Shown piece after piece: positions 8,292 to 16,845 of a stretch of DNA of 64,000 nucleotides (within the stretch, counting starts at the first letter, position 1; every line of letters starts with the position of its first letter). This DNA is from Streptomyces sp. NBC_00582. Lineage in GTDB: Bacteria > Actinomycetota > Actinomycetes > Streptomycetales > Streptomycetaceae. Made by a program: the position numbers and the translations under genes. The notes under the pieces are model-generated. The model was given only the letters and a program-made list of their open reading frames with translations, made no database searches and was not told where the DNA came from. The stretch spans positions 8,680,001-8,744,000 of the forward strand of contig NZ_CP107772.1 in NCBI RefSeq assembly GCF_036345155.1, given 5' to 3'.

Positions 8292-9920
8292 ATGACGTCA
8301 CTCGCTATCACCACCTTCGACTCCGACGGCAAGGGTTTCGTACTGGTCGGCTTCCTGATGTTCGTCGTGGTGGCCCTGTTCCTGACCACCATGGGTGGCC
8401 CGGACGAAGAGAGCACGACAGACTTCCACGTGGGATCGCGCACCCTCACCGCTCTGAAGAACGGCGTCGCTCTCTCGGGAACCTACCTGGCGACATCCCT
8501 CTTGCTGACCGTCACCGGAGCCGTGGCACTCGCCGGCTTCGACGGCATCACTCTGGCCGTCGGCCTACTGCTTTCTCTCGGCGTACTGGTCCTGATCGGC
8601 CGACCGCTCGGGCAGAGCGGTGCCCTCACCCTCGGCGACCTTTTCGCCCTGCGAGGCCCCGGCAGCGCGCCGCGGATCGCGGGTGGCGTGGCGACTCTCG
8701 TCGTCACGTTCCCGTTCTTGGTCATCCAACTCAACAACGCCGGCAGCATCACGGCCCAACTGCTCGGTCTGCCGTCGATCGGCGCGAGGCAGGTCTGTAC
8801 CGTGATGCTCGGTGGACTTGTGATCCTGTGCGCCATGCTCGGCGGGATGAAGGGCCTGACCCTGGTGCAGGTCCTCAGCGCCGTGGTCACCCTCGTCTCA
8901 CTGGCTGCGGCCACCTTGGCTCTCACTGCTCACTTCCACGGCGACCTCGATTCTTTGCTGGTGCACGCCGCCGAGGGCAGCGGACAGCACGATGAGTATC
9001 TGCAGCCGGGGAACCTTATGGGACGCGGCGCCGAAAGCCGGCTCGACATGTTCGGACTGCAACTGGTGCTGGTTCTGGGAACTGCCTGCATGCCGCATGT
9101 CCTTCTGCGCATGCACACGACCCCGGACGGTGCCACCGCCCGACGCTCCGTGCGTAACGCCGCCCTCATCGTGGCCGCTGTGTGCCTGATGCTCGTCCTC
9201 CTCGGACTCGGGGCCGCGGCTGTCGTAGGCGGAGCCTCGATCAGCCGCGCCGGTGGGGGTGATGCCGCGCTCTTGCTCATCTCCCATTCCCTGCTGGGCG
9301 GTTCCAGCAGCGTGTCCGGGAACCTGCTCTTCACCGCTGTGGCCTGCGCGGCATTCCTCACCGTGCTCTCGGTGGTGGGGGGCACCACCGTCGCGGCGGC
9401 CTCGTCGGTGAGCCGCGACATCTACGTCCACGCCATACGGCACGGGAAGACCGCGAGAATCGGGGAGGTTCCGGCGGCCCGCGTCTCGGTCATCGTGCTC
9501 GGCTCTTTCGGCATCATCATCGCGGCTGCCCTGCAGGGTCTCCCTGTGGCCGTCGGCGCTCAACTCGTCACGGGGCTCGCTGCGTCTTCGGTTCTGCCCG
9601 CGCTGGTGTACAGCCTCTACTGGCGTGGGTTCAACCGCACCGGACTGCTGTGGGCGATCTACGGAGGGACGGCGGTCGCTCTCACCCTTGCGGTCTCCGC
9701 GCCCTCGGTGTCCGGCGGTCCGGAGGCGATCTTCACGCACTCGGACTTCGCCTGGTTCCCGCTCCGGACCCCTGGTCTGGTGTCCATTCCCGTCGGCTTC
9801 CTCCTGGGCTTGCTGGGCAGTCGCATGGGACGTTCGCGTACCACCCCCGCTGACGAGCGACGTCGCGTCGGGGCCGAGACGCTCCTGCTCATCGGTGCCG
9901 AGGAGGAACAAAAAAACTAG
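8292..9920 (+). CDS. solute:sodium symporter family transporter (ActP/MctC-like)
   Basis: A 542-residue integral membrane protein with about 13 hydrophobic segments and the DFHVGSRTLTALKNGVALSGTYLAT start typical of the SSS family branch that imports acetate, propionate, pyruvate and related small acids with sodium. The longer reading frame begins at 8181, but the ATG at 8292 follows an AAGGAA ribosome site and the stop of the small partner gene. In a catabolic island it may bring in an organic acid substrate. The C-terminal 35 residues are polar and cytoplasmic. The exact substrate is not predictable. Confidence 0.85.
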   Translation: MTSLAITTFDSDGKGFVLVGFLMFVVVALFLTTMGGPDEESTTDFHVGSRTLTALKNGVALSGTYLATSLLLTVTGAVALAGFDGITLAVGLLLSLGVLVLIGRPLGQSGALTLGDLFALRGPGSAPRIAGGVATLVVTFPFLVIQLNNAGSITAQLLGLPSIGARQVCTVMLGGLVILCAMLGGMKGLTLVQVLSAVVTLVSLAAATLALTAHFHGDLDSLLVHAAEGSGQHDEYLQPGNLMGRGAESRLDMFGLQLVLVLGTACMPHVLLRMHTTPDGATARRSVRNAALIVAAVCLMLVLLGLGAAAVVGGASISRAGGGDAALLLISHSLLGGSSSVSGNLLFTAVACAAFLTVLSVVGGTTVAAASSVSRDIYVHAIRHGKTARIGEVPAARVSVIVLGSFGIIIAAALQGLPVAVGAQLVTGLAASSVLPALVYSLYWRGFNRTGLLWAIYGGTAVALTLAVSAPSVSGGPEAIFTHSDFAWFPLRTPGLVSIPVGFLLGLLGSRMGRSRTTPADERRRVGAETLLLIGAEEEQKN

Positions 9921-10355
9921 CGACAGCCGGCCCTCCCGTGGCAGACCGACTGTGAGGGCGTCGCTGCTTCATGGAATTGACTCGCGGCGGTGTCCGAGTC
10001 TTGATCGGAAAAGCGAAAGTGCCTTCTGAGCTGGATGACGGGCTTGTCGAGAGCCTCTTTCATCACAGCAGGAAGGCACTTTCTGCGCGAGCCCTGCCCG
10101 GTTGCGGCTGGCCGTCGCGGACGCACTGCGTCGCTGCGGCCGGCTGGTACCGGGCACGGCCCCGACGGTATCGCGGTGGATCTCGCGGTCCTGGCCGCCG
10201 TCGGCGGTCGATGGCGGATTTGCCCCTGCTGCGCGACCGGACGGACGCGACCTACCGGGCCTGGTCCTGGACCTCGGCGCCACCATCCGCTGCCCATTGC
10301 CGTCGAGCGGCGGGTGGACGCGATCGCTGACGCGCCCACCCGTTGCTTGCGGCTG
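9921..10355. other. convergent intergenic stretch, no gene
   Basis: 435 bases between two genes that end towards each other. The only structure is the inverted repeat listed at 10015-10083. Several frames are open on both strands, as expected for this base composition, but none shows family similarity I recognise. Confidence 0.5.
10015..10083. repeat. 12-bp perfect inverted repeat, 45-bp spacer
   Basis: GAAAGTGCCTTC at 10015-10026 is repeated inverted at 10072-10083. The 45-base spacing is too long for a simple terminator, and the ends look like the paired termini of a small mobile or remnant element. No transposase is nearby, so the origin stays open. Confidence 0.45.
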
Positions 10356-11543
10356 TCACCACAGGCCGGCCGGCGGCTCCATCCCGAGCCGGATCCGCCC
10401 GTAGAGCTCCGAGACGTTGTCCCATTGCAGGGCCAGTTGGTGGGATCCCGCGTTGACGTCGCGGTGTATCCGCGCCAGCGGGCTCGGGGTGAGGATGGCG
10501 CTCGCCCCGGCCGCGTCGTAGAGGCGGTTGACCGCGCTCACGGCCAGCTTGGCGGTGTAGCAGTGGTTGCGCCGGTAGCGGGCGCGGTCGATGTCGCTCA
10601 GGGTTTCGCCGCGGGCCCCGAACTCCAGCAGTTCCCGCAGGTCGGCACGGAACATGGCGACGGCCGCGTCCGCTTCCGCGGCGGATTCGGTGATCCGGAA
10701 GTGCGGGCCCGCGGTCTCGGCCGCCGCCTTTCTGTGGGGGCCGAGCTGGAAGACCCGGGTCTTCGTCAGCCGCGTGTACTCCTCCACGGCCCCCTGGGCG
10801 AGGCCGATGAGCGGTGTGGCGAGCACGGTCGGCAGGATCTGGGCCTGCGGCAGAGCGTAGGAGGCCCGGTCGTGAAGGTCGCGGGCCTCAAGGTTGGTGG
10901 ACCCCGGCCAGATGGCCCGGTGTTCCGGCACGAACACCGGCTTGTCGATGACCACGCTCTTGCTTCCGGTGCCCTTGAGGCCGGCGGGGTACCAGTCGTC
11001 GAGTACGCCGAAGTCGCTGCGTGGCACCAGAAGGTAGACCGGACGCCTGCTGTTGGGGTCGATGGCGCCCAGGAAGGCCCACTCGGCGTGGTCGACACCG
11101 CTGGAGAACGGCCACCGGCCGGAGATCAGCCAGCCGCCCTTGGTGCTCTCGGTCTTTCCGCTCGGGGCGTAGGCCGAGGAACAGATGACGTCGGGTGACT
11201 GGAAATACTCGTCCTGGGCCTCCTTGCTCGCCATGCCCATCATCCAGTTGTGGCTCTGGGTGACGGTGTAGAACCATCCGGTGGCTCCGCAGCCCTGGGC
11301 AAGGCGCCAGCCGACCTCGAAGAGCGTGTCGACGTCCACGCCGTGGCCCCCGTAGGCCGCCGGAGTGGCCACCCGGATCAGGCCGGCGTCGATCAGATCA
11401 CGGACCGACTCGTCCGGGACACGGCGCTCCTCCTCGGCGCGAGCGGCCCGCTCGGCCAGGACCGGAACCAGTTCCTCGGCGCGAGCGATCAGCTCGTCGG
11501 CGGTCTGCACGCCGGGGCTCGTGCTCACTGCCTGCTCAGACAT
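10356..11543 (-). CDS. group D flavin-dependent monooxygenase, acyl-CoA dehydrogenase fold (HsaA-like)
   Basis: A 395-residue protein with the acyl-CoA dehydrogenase fold but the sequence character of two-component aromatic hydroxylases such as HsaA (phenol ring hydroxylation in steroid breakdown). Signs are the N-terminal helices, the GCGATGWFYTVTQSHNWMMG stretch and the C-terminal QLALQWDNVSELYGR. It would use reduced flavin from a separate reductase, for which 2307-2849 is the candidate, to ortho-hydroxylate a phenolic substrate. The ATG at 11543 has a normal family N-terminus. It is divergent from the extradiol dioxygenase, which would open the resulting catechol. Confidence 0.82.
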   Translation of the reverse strand: MSEQAVSTSPGVQTADELIARAEELVPVLAERAARAEEERRVPDESVRDLIDAGLIRVATPAAYGGHGVDVDTLFEVGWRLAQGCGATGWFYTVTQSHNWMMGMASKEAQDEYFQSPDVICSSAYAPSGKTESTKGGWLISGRWPFSSGVDHAEWAFLGAIDPNSRRPVYLLVPRSDFGVLDDWYPAGLKGTGSKSVVIDKPVFVPEHRAIWPGSTNLEARDLHDRASYALPQAQILPTVLATPLIGLAQGAVEEYTRLTKTRVFQLGPHRKAAAETAGPHFRITESAAEADAAVAMFRADLRELLEFGARGETLSDIDRARYRRNHCYTAKLAVSAVNRLYDAAGASAILTPSPLARIHRDVNAGSHQLALQWDNVSELYGRIRLGMEPPAGLW

Positions 11544-11869
11544 GGAGCACCCCCGACTCAAGAGGAAAGCGGCTCGGCATTGGGCCTCCTTGACCATGGA
11601 TTACCTCGTAGGGCGCCCACCATATTCACGAAAACGCTCCGACAGTGCTGACGATCGGTGATACCTGGAATTGCTTTCTGGAATGCGTAGGGGCCGTGGC
11701 GAACCATAAAAACCTTCCATACGCGGTATGCAGAGAAGTCGTTTCTGCATTCGTATTCCGGCTGGAACAGTGTGGGCGCGGGCGCGGCAGGCCGCGCACA
11801 GCGCGCCCAGGGAGCCGTCGCCGGCACCCGCTCCAGAACAGCCCAGCCGTCGATCAGCGAAGGACGACC
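11544..11869. promoter_or_regulatory. divergent control region, monooxygenase / extradiol dioxygenase
   Basis: No gene in these 326 bases. The part from 11600 is richer in A and T than the surroundings, as expected for paired promoters, and contains two overlapping symmetric sites: CATACGCGGTATG (11718-11730) and the 7-bp inverted repeat listed at 11728-11750. Confidence 0.55.
11728..11750. promoter_or_regulatory. candidate operator between monooxygenase and dioxygenase
   Basis: ATGCAGA (11728-11734) is inverted as TCTGCAT (11744-11750) with a 9-base spacer, and it overlaps the symmetric CATACGCGGTATG just upstream. The position, 120 bases before the dioxygenase start, fits an operator for one of the regulators in the island. 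Confidence 0.5.
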
Positions 11870-12811
11870 ATGACCGACCGCCTCCTCACCCATCTGCGGC
11901 ACGTGGACCTAGCCGTGCCGGACTACGACAAGGAGCTCGACTTCTACTCCGGGGTCTGGGGGCTGACCAAGGTCGCCGAGGACTCCGGTATCTCCTTCCT
12001 GGCCGCGGAGGGCAGTCCGGAGCAGTACATCGTCCGTCTGCGCAGCGCGGACGAGAAGCGCCTGGACCTGATCTCCTACGGCGCCGCGACCACGACGGAC
12101 GTGGACGCGCTCGCCGAAAAGCTGATCGCCGACGGCGTTCAGCTGATCACCGAACCGGGGCGGCAGGACACCCCGGGCGGGGGCTACGGCTTCCGGTTCT
12201 TCGACGTCGACGGGCGCACCATCGAGGTCTCCGCCGACGTGGCTCCCCGTAGGCACCGCAGGATCGAAGAACGCGAGTCGATCCCGGTGCGTCTGTCCCA
12301 CGTGGTGGTCAACTCGACGGACCCGAACCGCACGCGGGACTGGTACGCCCGGCACCTCGGCTTCCAGCTCTCCGACACCATCAGCCACCCGCAGCGCGGC
12401 GACATGATGCACTTCATGCGCGTGAACGCGCAGCACCACTCGATGGCCGTCGCCCGGGGGCCGCATCTGTCCCTGCAGCACATCTCCTTCGAGATGCGCG
12501 GTCTGGACGAGTACATGCGCGGCACGGGACGGCTCCTGAGGGCGGGGGTCCGCAAGCTGTGGGGCCCGGGGCGTCATGCCGCCGGCGACAACACGTTCAG
12601 CTACTTCATCGACCCCCAGGGAAACATGGTCGAGTACACCACTGAGCTGGAGCAGCTGGACGAGGACACCTGGCACCCGCACATCTACGACCCCACCGAG
12701 CCGGACGTCATGGACCAGTGGGGCACGGCCAACAACCCGATGGAGGAAGACCTCGGCAGGCACGGCTTCAACGACCCCGACCACGGCGCCTTCGTCGCCC
12801 CGCCGGTCTGA
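11870..12811 (+). CDS. type I extradiol ring-cleavage dioxygenase (VOC family, two domains)
   Basis: A 313-residue protein of two vicinal-oxygen-chelate domains, the layout of catechol 2,3-dioxygenase, BphC and HsaC, which split a catechol next to one hydroxyl using Fe(II). The metal ligands are visible in the second domain: His144 (RLSHVVVNS), His204 (LQHISFEM) and Glu255 (MVEYTTEL), with the expected 50-residue gap between the last two. The ATG at 11870 follows GAAGGAC. It opens a plus-strand set continued by DUF3237 and the P450 system. The likely substrate is a catechol made by the divergent flavin monooxygenase; its side chain is unknown. Confidence 0.88.
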   Translation: MTDRLLTHLRHVDLAVPDYDKELDFYSGVWGLTKVAEDSGISFLAAEGSPEQYIVRLRSADEKRLDLISYGAATTTDVDALAEKLIADGVQLITEPGRQDTPGGGYGFRFFDVDGRTIEVSADVAPRRHRRIEERESIPVRLSHVVVNSTDPNRTRDWYARHLGFQLSDTISHPQRGDMMHFMRVNAQHHSMAVARGPHLSLQHISFEMRGLDEYMRGTGRLLRAGVRKLWGPGRHAAGDNTFSYFIDPQGNMVEYTTELEQLDEDTWHPHIYDPTEPDVMDQWGTANNPMEEDLGRHGFNDPDHGAFVAPPV

Positions 12812-12838
12812 CCAGTGACTCACCAGGAGGTATCAGCG

Positions 12839-13273
12839 ATGGGGCAGCAGCCGGAACTCAGGTTCCTGTTCGACATGACCGTCACCATGGGCGAGGGCAT
12901 CGATCTCGGCCGGACACCGTACGGCGAGATCGCCTTCCAGCACGCGATCGGCGGCACCGTCTCGGGACCCCGCGTGCAGGGCGAGGTCCTCCCCGTCGGC
13001 GGCGACAAGGTCGTGGGCCGCACCGACGGCACCCGCGAACTCAACGTCCAGGCCATCATCAAGACCACCGACGACCACCACATCCTCATGTCCTACCGCG
13101 GACTGGTCCGCCCGATGCAGAGCGCCGACGGCAAGCCCGGCGTCTACTGGCGCACCGCACCCCTCTTCGAGACCGCAGCCGAGCCCTACCAGTGGCTCAA
13201 CGGCGTACTCGCCGTCGGCCACGGCACCTTCGGCGACGGCCAGGTCAACTACCAGATCCACGAAGTGCTCTGA
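12839..13273 (+). CDS. DUF3237 domain protein
   Basis: A 144-residue soluble protein covering one DUF3237 domain, with the family features G-x-VSGP-x-VQGEVLP...GGDK near the middle and the RTAPLFETAAEPYQWLNGVLAVGHG stretch near the end. The ATG at 12839 was taken because AGGAGG lies 8 bases upstream. DUF3237 proteins recur in aromatic and phenolic breakdown clusters but have no settled biochemical role. The gene is 27 bases after the extradiol dioxygenase and is followed by a hairpin. It may process or bind the ring-cleavage product; this is inference from position. Confidence 0.85.
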   Translation: MGQQPELRFLFDMTVTMGEGIDLGRTPYGEIAFQHAIGGTVSGPRVQGEVLPVGGDKVVGRTDGTRELNVQAIIKTTDDHHILMSYRGLVRPMQSADGKPGVYWRTAPLFETAAEPYQWLNGVLAVGHGTFGDGQVNYQIHEVL

Positions 13274-13300
13274 GCAAGCGCCGCCCTCGGCATGCGCTGA

Positions 13301-13321
13301 GTTCCCGCATCCGGCGGGAAC
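13301..13321 (+). terminator. hairpin between DUF3237 and P450 genes
   Basis: An 8-bp perfect stem (13301-13308 and 13314-13321) with a 5-base loop, 27 bases after the DUF3237 stop. It may attenuate transcription between the dioxygenase pair and the P450 operon, or stabilise the upstream message. Confidence 0.55.
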
Positions 13322-13408
13322 GTCCACTATCCCCATCCCTCAGCGAGCGCACGGTCCGAAGCAGGAGACGCCAGGGCGTCGGAGTTGCCGGACGCGCACG
13401 CTCGCCGG

Positions 13409-13426
13409 CGACTCGAAGGAGAGTCG
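13409..13426 (+). promoter_or_regulatory. P450 ribosome site held in the loop of a hairpin
   Basis: CGACTC (13409-13414) pairs with GAGTCG (13421-13426), leaving the ribosome-binding GAAGGA in a six-base loop immediately before the TTG start at 13430. This decides the start choice and could modulate translation. Confidence 0.5.
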
Positions 13427-13429
13427 ACC

Positions 13430-14626
13430 TTGAAGCATGCGTCCCTGCCCTTGCCGACGTCCGGCGTCGACCTGTTCGCCGATGACGTACTGCACGACCC
13501 GTATCCCGCGCTGCGCGAGCTGCGCGATGCCGGCCCGGCGGTCCGGCTCACGGCCTACGACGCCTGGGTCCTGCCGCGCTACGAGCATGTCCGCGCCGCC
13601 CTGGCCGACCATGAACGCTTCTCCTCGGCACATGGCGTGGGCTACGAGGACCAGTTCAACGTGCGGCAGAAGGGCTCGGTGCTGGCCAGTGACCCACCGG
13701 ACCACACCCGGTTGCGGGCGGTTCTGTCGGAGAAGCTCGCTCCCAAAGCCCTGGCGAAGCTGCGCACCCGGATCGCCGCCATCGCCGACGACATGGTCGC
13801 GGACACGGTGGTAAGGGGCAGCTTCGACGCCGTCACGGACCTGGCCGCGCTGTTCCCGGTCACCGTGGTCGCCGACCTGATCGGACTGCCGGAGGACGCC
13901 CGGGACCCGCTGCTGACCTTCGCGGACGGGGCGTTCAACAGCTTCGGCCCGTTCAACGGCCGCACGGCGGCCTCCCTGCCCATGGCGGCCCAGCTGTCCG
14001 AGTACCTCACGACCGTCATGGTGCGGGACAACCTTCGTCCGGACGGCTGGGCCGCCGCCGTCTACGAGGCCGCGGACCGAGGTGACATCGAGGCGTCCTC
14101 CGTGATTCCGCTGCTGGGCGCCTACGTCGTCGCGGGCATGGACACCACGATCAACGCGATCGGCAACACGATCCTGCTCTTCGCCCGGCATCCGCAGTCC
14201 TACCAGGAGCTGCGCGCCGATCCGTCCCTGCTCGGCTCGGCTTTCGAGGAGTCGCTACGGCTGGAGTCGCCCGCCCAGGGCTTCTTCCGGCGCACCACCC
14301 AGCCGGTGGACATCGAGGGCGTCACCGTCCCGGCCGACACCAAGGTCCTGCTGTCGTTCGCCTCGGCCAACCGCGACGACCGCAAGTGGGAGCGCCCCGA
14401 GGAGTTCCTCGTCCGGCGCAACCCGGTCGACCATGTCGCCCTCGGCTACGGCGTCCACGGCTGCGCGGGCCAGGGGCTGGCCCGCATGGAAGCCCACGCG
14501 GTTCTCGGCGCGCTGGTTCGGCAGGTCTCGTCGGTCGAGCTCGCCGGCGAGCCGGTCCGCAAGCTCAACAACGTCACTCGGGGACTTGCCTCGCTCCCCG
14601 TCACGGTGCGCACACAAGGACGGTGA
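13430..14626 (+). CDS. cytochrome P450, class I, CYP199-like
   Basis: A soluble P450 of 398 residues from the TTG at 13430 (an upstream GTG-type start in frame would add about 15 residues but lacks a ribosome site). Signature elements are complete: oxygen-binding I helix AGMDTT (residues 235-240), E-x-x-R at 274-277, and the heme loop GYGVHGCAG with ligand Cys345. The C-terminal half resembles the CYP199 group, which hydroxylates or O-demethylates para-substituted benzoates and cinnamates. The ferredoxin and ferredoxin reductase that follow within two bases make a self-sufficient electron chain. The substrate is probably a methoxylated or alkylated aromatic acid; this is by analogy. Confidence 0.88.
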   Translation: MKHASLPLPTSGVDLFADDVLHDPYPALRELRDAGPAVRLTAYDAWVLPRYEHVRAALADHERFSSAHGVGYEDQFNVRQKGSVLASDPPDHTRLRAVLSEKLAPKALAKLRTRIAAIADDMVADTVVRGSFDAVTDLAALFPVTVVADLIGLPEDARDPLLTFADGAFNSFGPFNGRTAASLPMAAQLSEYLTTVMVRDNLRPDGWAAAVYEAADRGDIEASSVIPLLGAYVVAGMDTTINAIGNTILLFARHPQSYQELRADPSLLGSAFEESLRLESPAQGFFRRTTQPVDIEGVTVPADTKVLLSFASANRDDRKWERPEEFLVRRNPVDHVALGYGVHGCAGQGLARMEAHAVLGALVRQVSSVELAGEPVRKLNNVTRGLASLPVTVRTQGR

Positions 14627-14627
14627 C

Positions 14628-14822
14628 ATGACCCGGATCCTGGTCGACCACGACCGTTGCGAGGGACACGGCCTGTGCGAGCAGACCGCTCCCGAGGTGT
14701 TCCGGCTCGACGACGAGGGCGAACTGCACCTGACCCACGAGGAGGTGGCCGCGGAGCAGCAGGGAGTCGTCGCCGCCGCCGTACGGGTGTGCCCCGTCGC
14801 GGCGTTGAGGATCCAGCCGTGA
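14628..14822 (+). CDS. 3Fe-4S (or 4Fe-4S) ferredoxin for the P450
   Basis: A 64-residue ferredoxin. The cluster ligands follow the actinobacterial P450 ferredoxin pattern: Cys11 in RCEGHGLC, Cys17, and Cys-Pro near residue 54 (RVCPVAAL). The second position of the usual C-x-x-C-x-x-C is a His, as in 3Fe-4S proteins of the FdxD/HaPuxC type. The ATG is one base after the P450 stop and the stop overlaps the start of the reductase, so the three are co-translated. It carries electrons from the reductase to the P450. Confidence 0.9.
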   Translation: MTRILVDHDRCEGHGLCEQTAPEVFRLDDEGELHLTHEEVAAEQQGVVAAAVRVCPVAALRIQP

Positions 14823-15970
14823 GACGGATCGCCGTGGTGGGAGGGTCCATCGCCGCGCTGACGGCGGCGCAGAGTCTGCGGGCGGAGGGGTTCCTCGGAC
14901 AGGTGACCGTCCTGTCGGACGAACCTCACCAGCCCTACTCGCGCGTCCCGCTTTCCAAGGGCGTCCTCGCCGGCCGGGAGTCCGCAAAGTCGGCCCTGCT
15001 GCCCGCGCCGGGCGAGGACATCGAGTTCCACGCCGGGGCGCGGGCCGTACGGCTGGACGTCCGCGGCCGGGCGGTGACTCTGGCAGACGGCACTCGGGTG
15101 CCGTACGACGGGCTGGTCGTCGCCACCGGTGCCAGGGCACGCCGCCTGACCGGCGGCGACGACCTCGTGGTGCGCACCCTGGACGATGCCGTGGCCCTCG
15201 GCTCCCGGCTGGCCGCCGCCCGCAGCGCCATCGTGCTGGGCGGCGGGTTCCTCGGCATGGAGGTCGCCACGACCTGCCGAGCCCTGGGCATGGAGGTCAC
15301 CGTGGTCGACCTCGTCCCGCCGCTGCTCAGGCTGCTCGGACCGTGGCTGGCCGACCTCGCGGTCGCGGCAGCGCGTGATCACGGCATACGGGTCCGGGTC
15401 GCGCCGGACGGCCTCACGGTGGTCGACGGACACCGTGTGCGCTGCGGCGAGTCGGTCCTGGAGGCCGATGTCGTCGTCTGCGCCGTGGGTGACGTGCCGA
15501 ACACCGACTGGCTGCGGGACTCCGGCCTTCCCCTGGACGCCGGCGGCGGGCTCGTCGCCGACGCGTGCTGCCGGGTCGCTCCGGGCGTGGTCGCCGCCGG
15601 GGACGTCGTATCCCGGGAGGGGCGGCGAACTCCCCACTGGACCAACGCCGTCGAGCAGGGCCGAGCGGCCGCGGCGAGCCTGCTGCGGGGCGTGTCGGCA
15701 CGGCCTTACCGTCCGGACCCGTACTTCTGGACCGAACAGTCCGGCCTGGACATCAAGATCAGCGGCGAACTGCCGCTCACCGGAACCCCGGAGGTCCTCG
15801 CCGGCTCCGTGGCCGAGCGAAGTGCGCTGCTGAGATGGCGCCACGGCGACGGCACGGCCACCGCCGTCGCCGTCAACCACCGCCTCCCAGTCGTCAAACT
15901 CAAGCGACTGGGAGGCGGAGTGCCCGCCGCCGAGTCGGCGCCGCCGGGCTCAGTCGCTGTCGGTGAGTGA
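14819..15970 (+). CDS. FAD-dependent ferredoxin reductase
   Basis: A 383-residue reductase of the putidaredoxin reductase/BphA4 type. The N-terminal FAD site is VVGGSIAALTAAQSL, the second dinucleotide site (NADH) is VLGGGFLGMEVA near the middle, and the VVAAGDV segment near residue 260 closes FAD binding. The GTG start overlaps the ferredoxin stop as GTGA. The 3' end overlaps the convergent hydrolase gene by 21 bases. It passes NAD(P)H electrons to the ferredoxin and P450, and might also serve the Rieske oxygenase, although that has its own reductase. Confidence 0.9.
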   Translation: MRRIAVVGGSIAALTAAQSLRAEGFLGQVTVLSDEPHQPYSRVPLSKGVLAGRESAKSALLPAPGEDIEFHAGARAVRLDVRGRAVTLADGTRVPYDGLVVATGARARRLTGGDDLVVRTLDDAVALGSRLAAARSAIVLGGGFLGMEVATTCRALGMEVTVVDLVPPLLRLLGPWLADLAVAAARDHGIRVRVAPDGLTVVDGHRVRCGESVLEADVVVCAVGDVPNTDWLRDSGLPLDAGGGLVADACCRVAPGVVAAGDVVSREGRRTPHWTNAVEQGRAAAASLLRGVSARPYRPDPYFWTEQSGLDIKISGELPLTGTPEVLAGSVAERSALLRWRHGDGTATAVAVNHRLPVVKLKRLGGGVPAAESAPPGSVAVGE

Positions 15971-16831
15971 CTTCCGCACGAATTCCGTGATCAAGGGCGC
16001 CGCCAGTGGCCAGTAGTCGAAGACGTGGCCCTTGCCGCGCGCGGCTGCCTCGACGTGCCGCTCCCACGCGTCCTCCGGCCACGGCGGGTCGGCGACCACT
16101 GATCCGCGGATCAGGCATCCCACTTCCAGGGAGGTGCGCTTCGGGTGGTCGAGGTCGCGCTCACCCCCGCGGATGATCAGAGTCGGGGTGGTGATCCCCT
16201 CCAGCTCCTGGTCGAGCAGACCGGGGATCGTCTGTCCCGGCTTGGGCACGTAGGCGTCCAGCCAGCGCATCAGGACCTCGCGCAAGCTGCCGGGGCCCAG
16301 TTCCCGCAACCGGTCCAGATTGCCGGGCTTGGTCTCGATGAGCCCGCGCCAGTGAGGCAGTTCGGCCAGTCCGTCAACCCCCTTCTCGTTGAGGGCCACC
16401 AGCGGGTTGATGATGTACAGGCCGCCGAGGCGCAACAAGGCGAAGTTTCCGCCGGAGACGTTCCACATGACGAGTCCGGATGCCACTTCCGGGTGCTCGA
16501 TCACGGTGATGAGGGAGTCCCGCGCGCCGCTGGAACCGCCGGCGAGCACGGCCGGCGCGAGGTCGAGCCGTCGTAGCAGTTCGCTCAGTACCTCCGCCCG
16601 CATGTGCGACTCGGACCTGCCCCAGAACTGGACGTCCGAGGAACCGGAGTTGGGCCGGTCCCAGAGCAGCACTCGCATGCCCTCGGCGACCAGTCGCTCG
16701 GCGAGGGGCCGCAGCCCGGGGATGTTCATGTCGAAGCGACCGCCGGGTGTGAGAACGACAGGGGTGCCGTCCGTCGGCCCGATGAGGTCGTAGACGACCT
16801 GTCCGCCGTGGATTTCGATCGAGGACAACAT
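15950..16831 (-). CDS. alpha/beta hydrolase, possible meta-cleavage product hydrolase
   Basis: A 293-residue alpha/beta hydrolase. The nucleophile elbow is GGSSG with Ser100; the oxyanion segment is LTPGGRFDMN near residue 28; an acid in GGERDLDHP and the His of GKGHVFDYW complete a plausible triad. C-C bond hydrolases of the HsaD/BphD type belong here, and one is needed downstream of the extradiol dioxygenase, so that role is proposed; an esterase is the alternative. The ATG at 16831 gives a clean family start. It is the last gene of the Rieske operon, 14 bases after the SDR stop. Confidence 0.78.
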   Translation of the reverse strand: MLSSIEIHGGQVVYDLIGPTDGTPVVLTPGGRFDMNIPGLRPLAERLVAEGMRVLLWDRPNSGSSDVQFWGRSESHMRAEVLSELLRRLDLAPAVLAGGSSGARDSLITVIEHPEVASGLVMWNVSGGNFALLRLGGLYIINPLVALNEKGVDGLAELPHWRGLIETKPGNLDRLRELGPGSLREVLMRWLDAYVPKPGQTIPGLLDQELEGITTPTLIIRGGERDLDHPKRTSLEVGCLIRGSVVADPPWPEDAWERHVEAAARGKGHVFDYWPLAAPLITEFVRKSLTDSD

Positions 16832-16845
16832 GCGCTTGTTTCTCC

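Noticed and set aside
9921..10355. Transposase remnant between symporter and monooxygenase
   Set aside because: Open frames exist but none shows a transposase motif; only the inverted repeat was kept.
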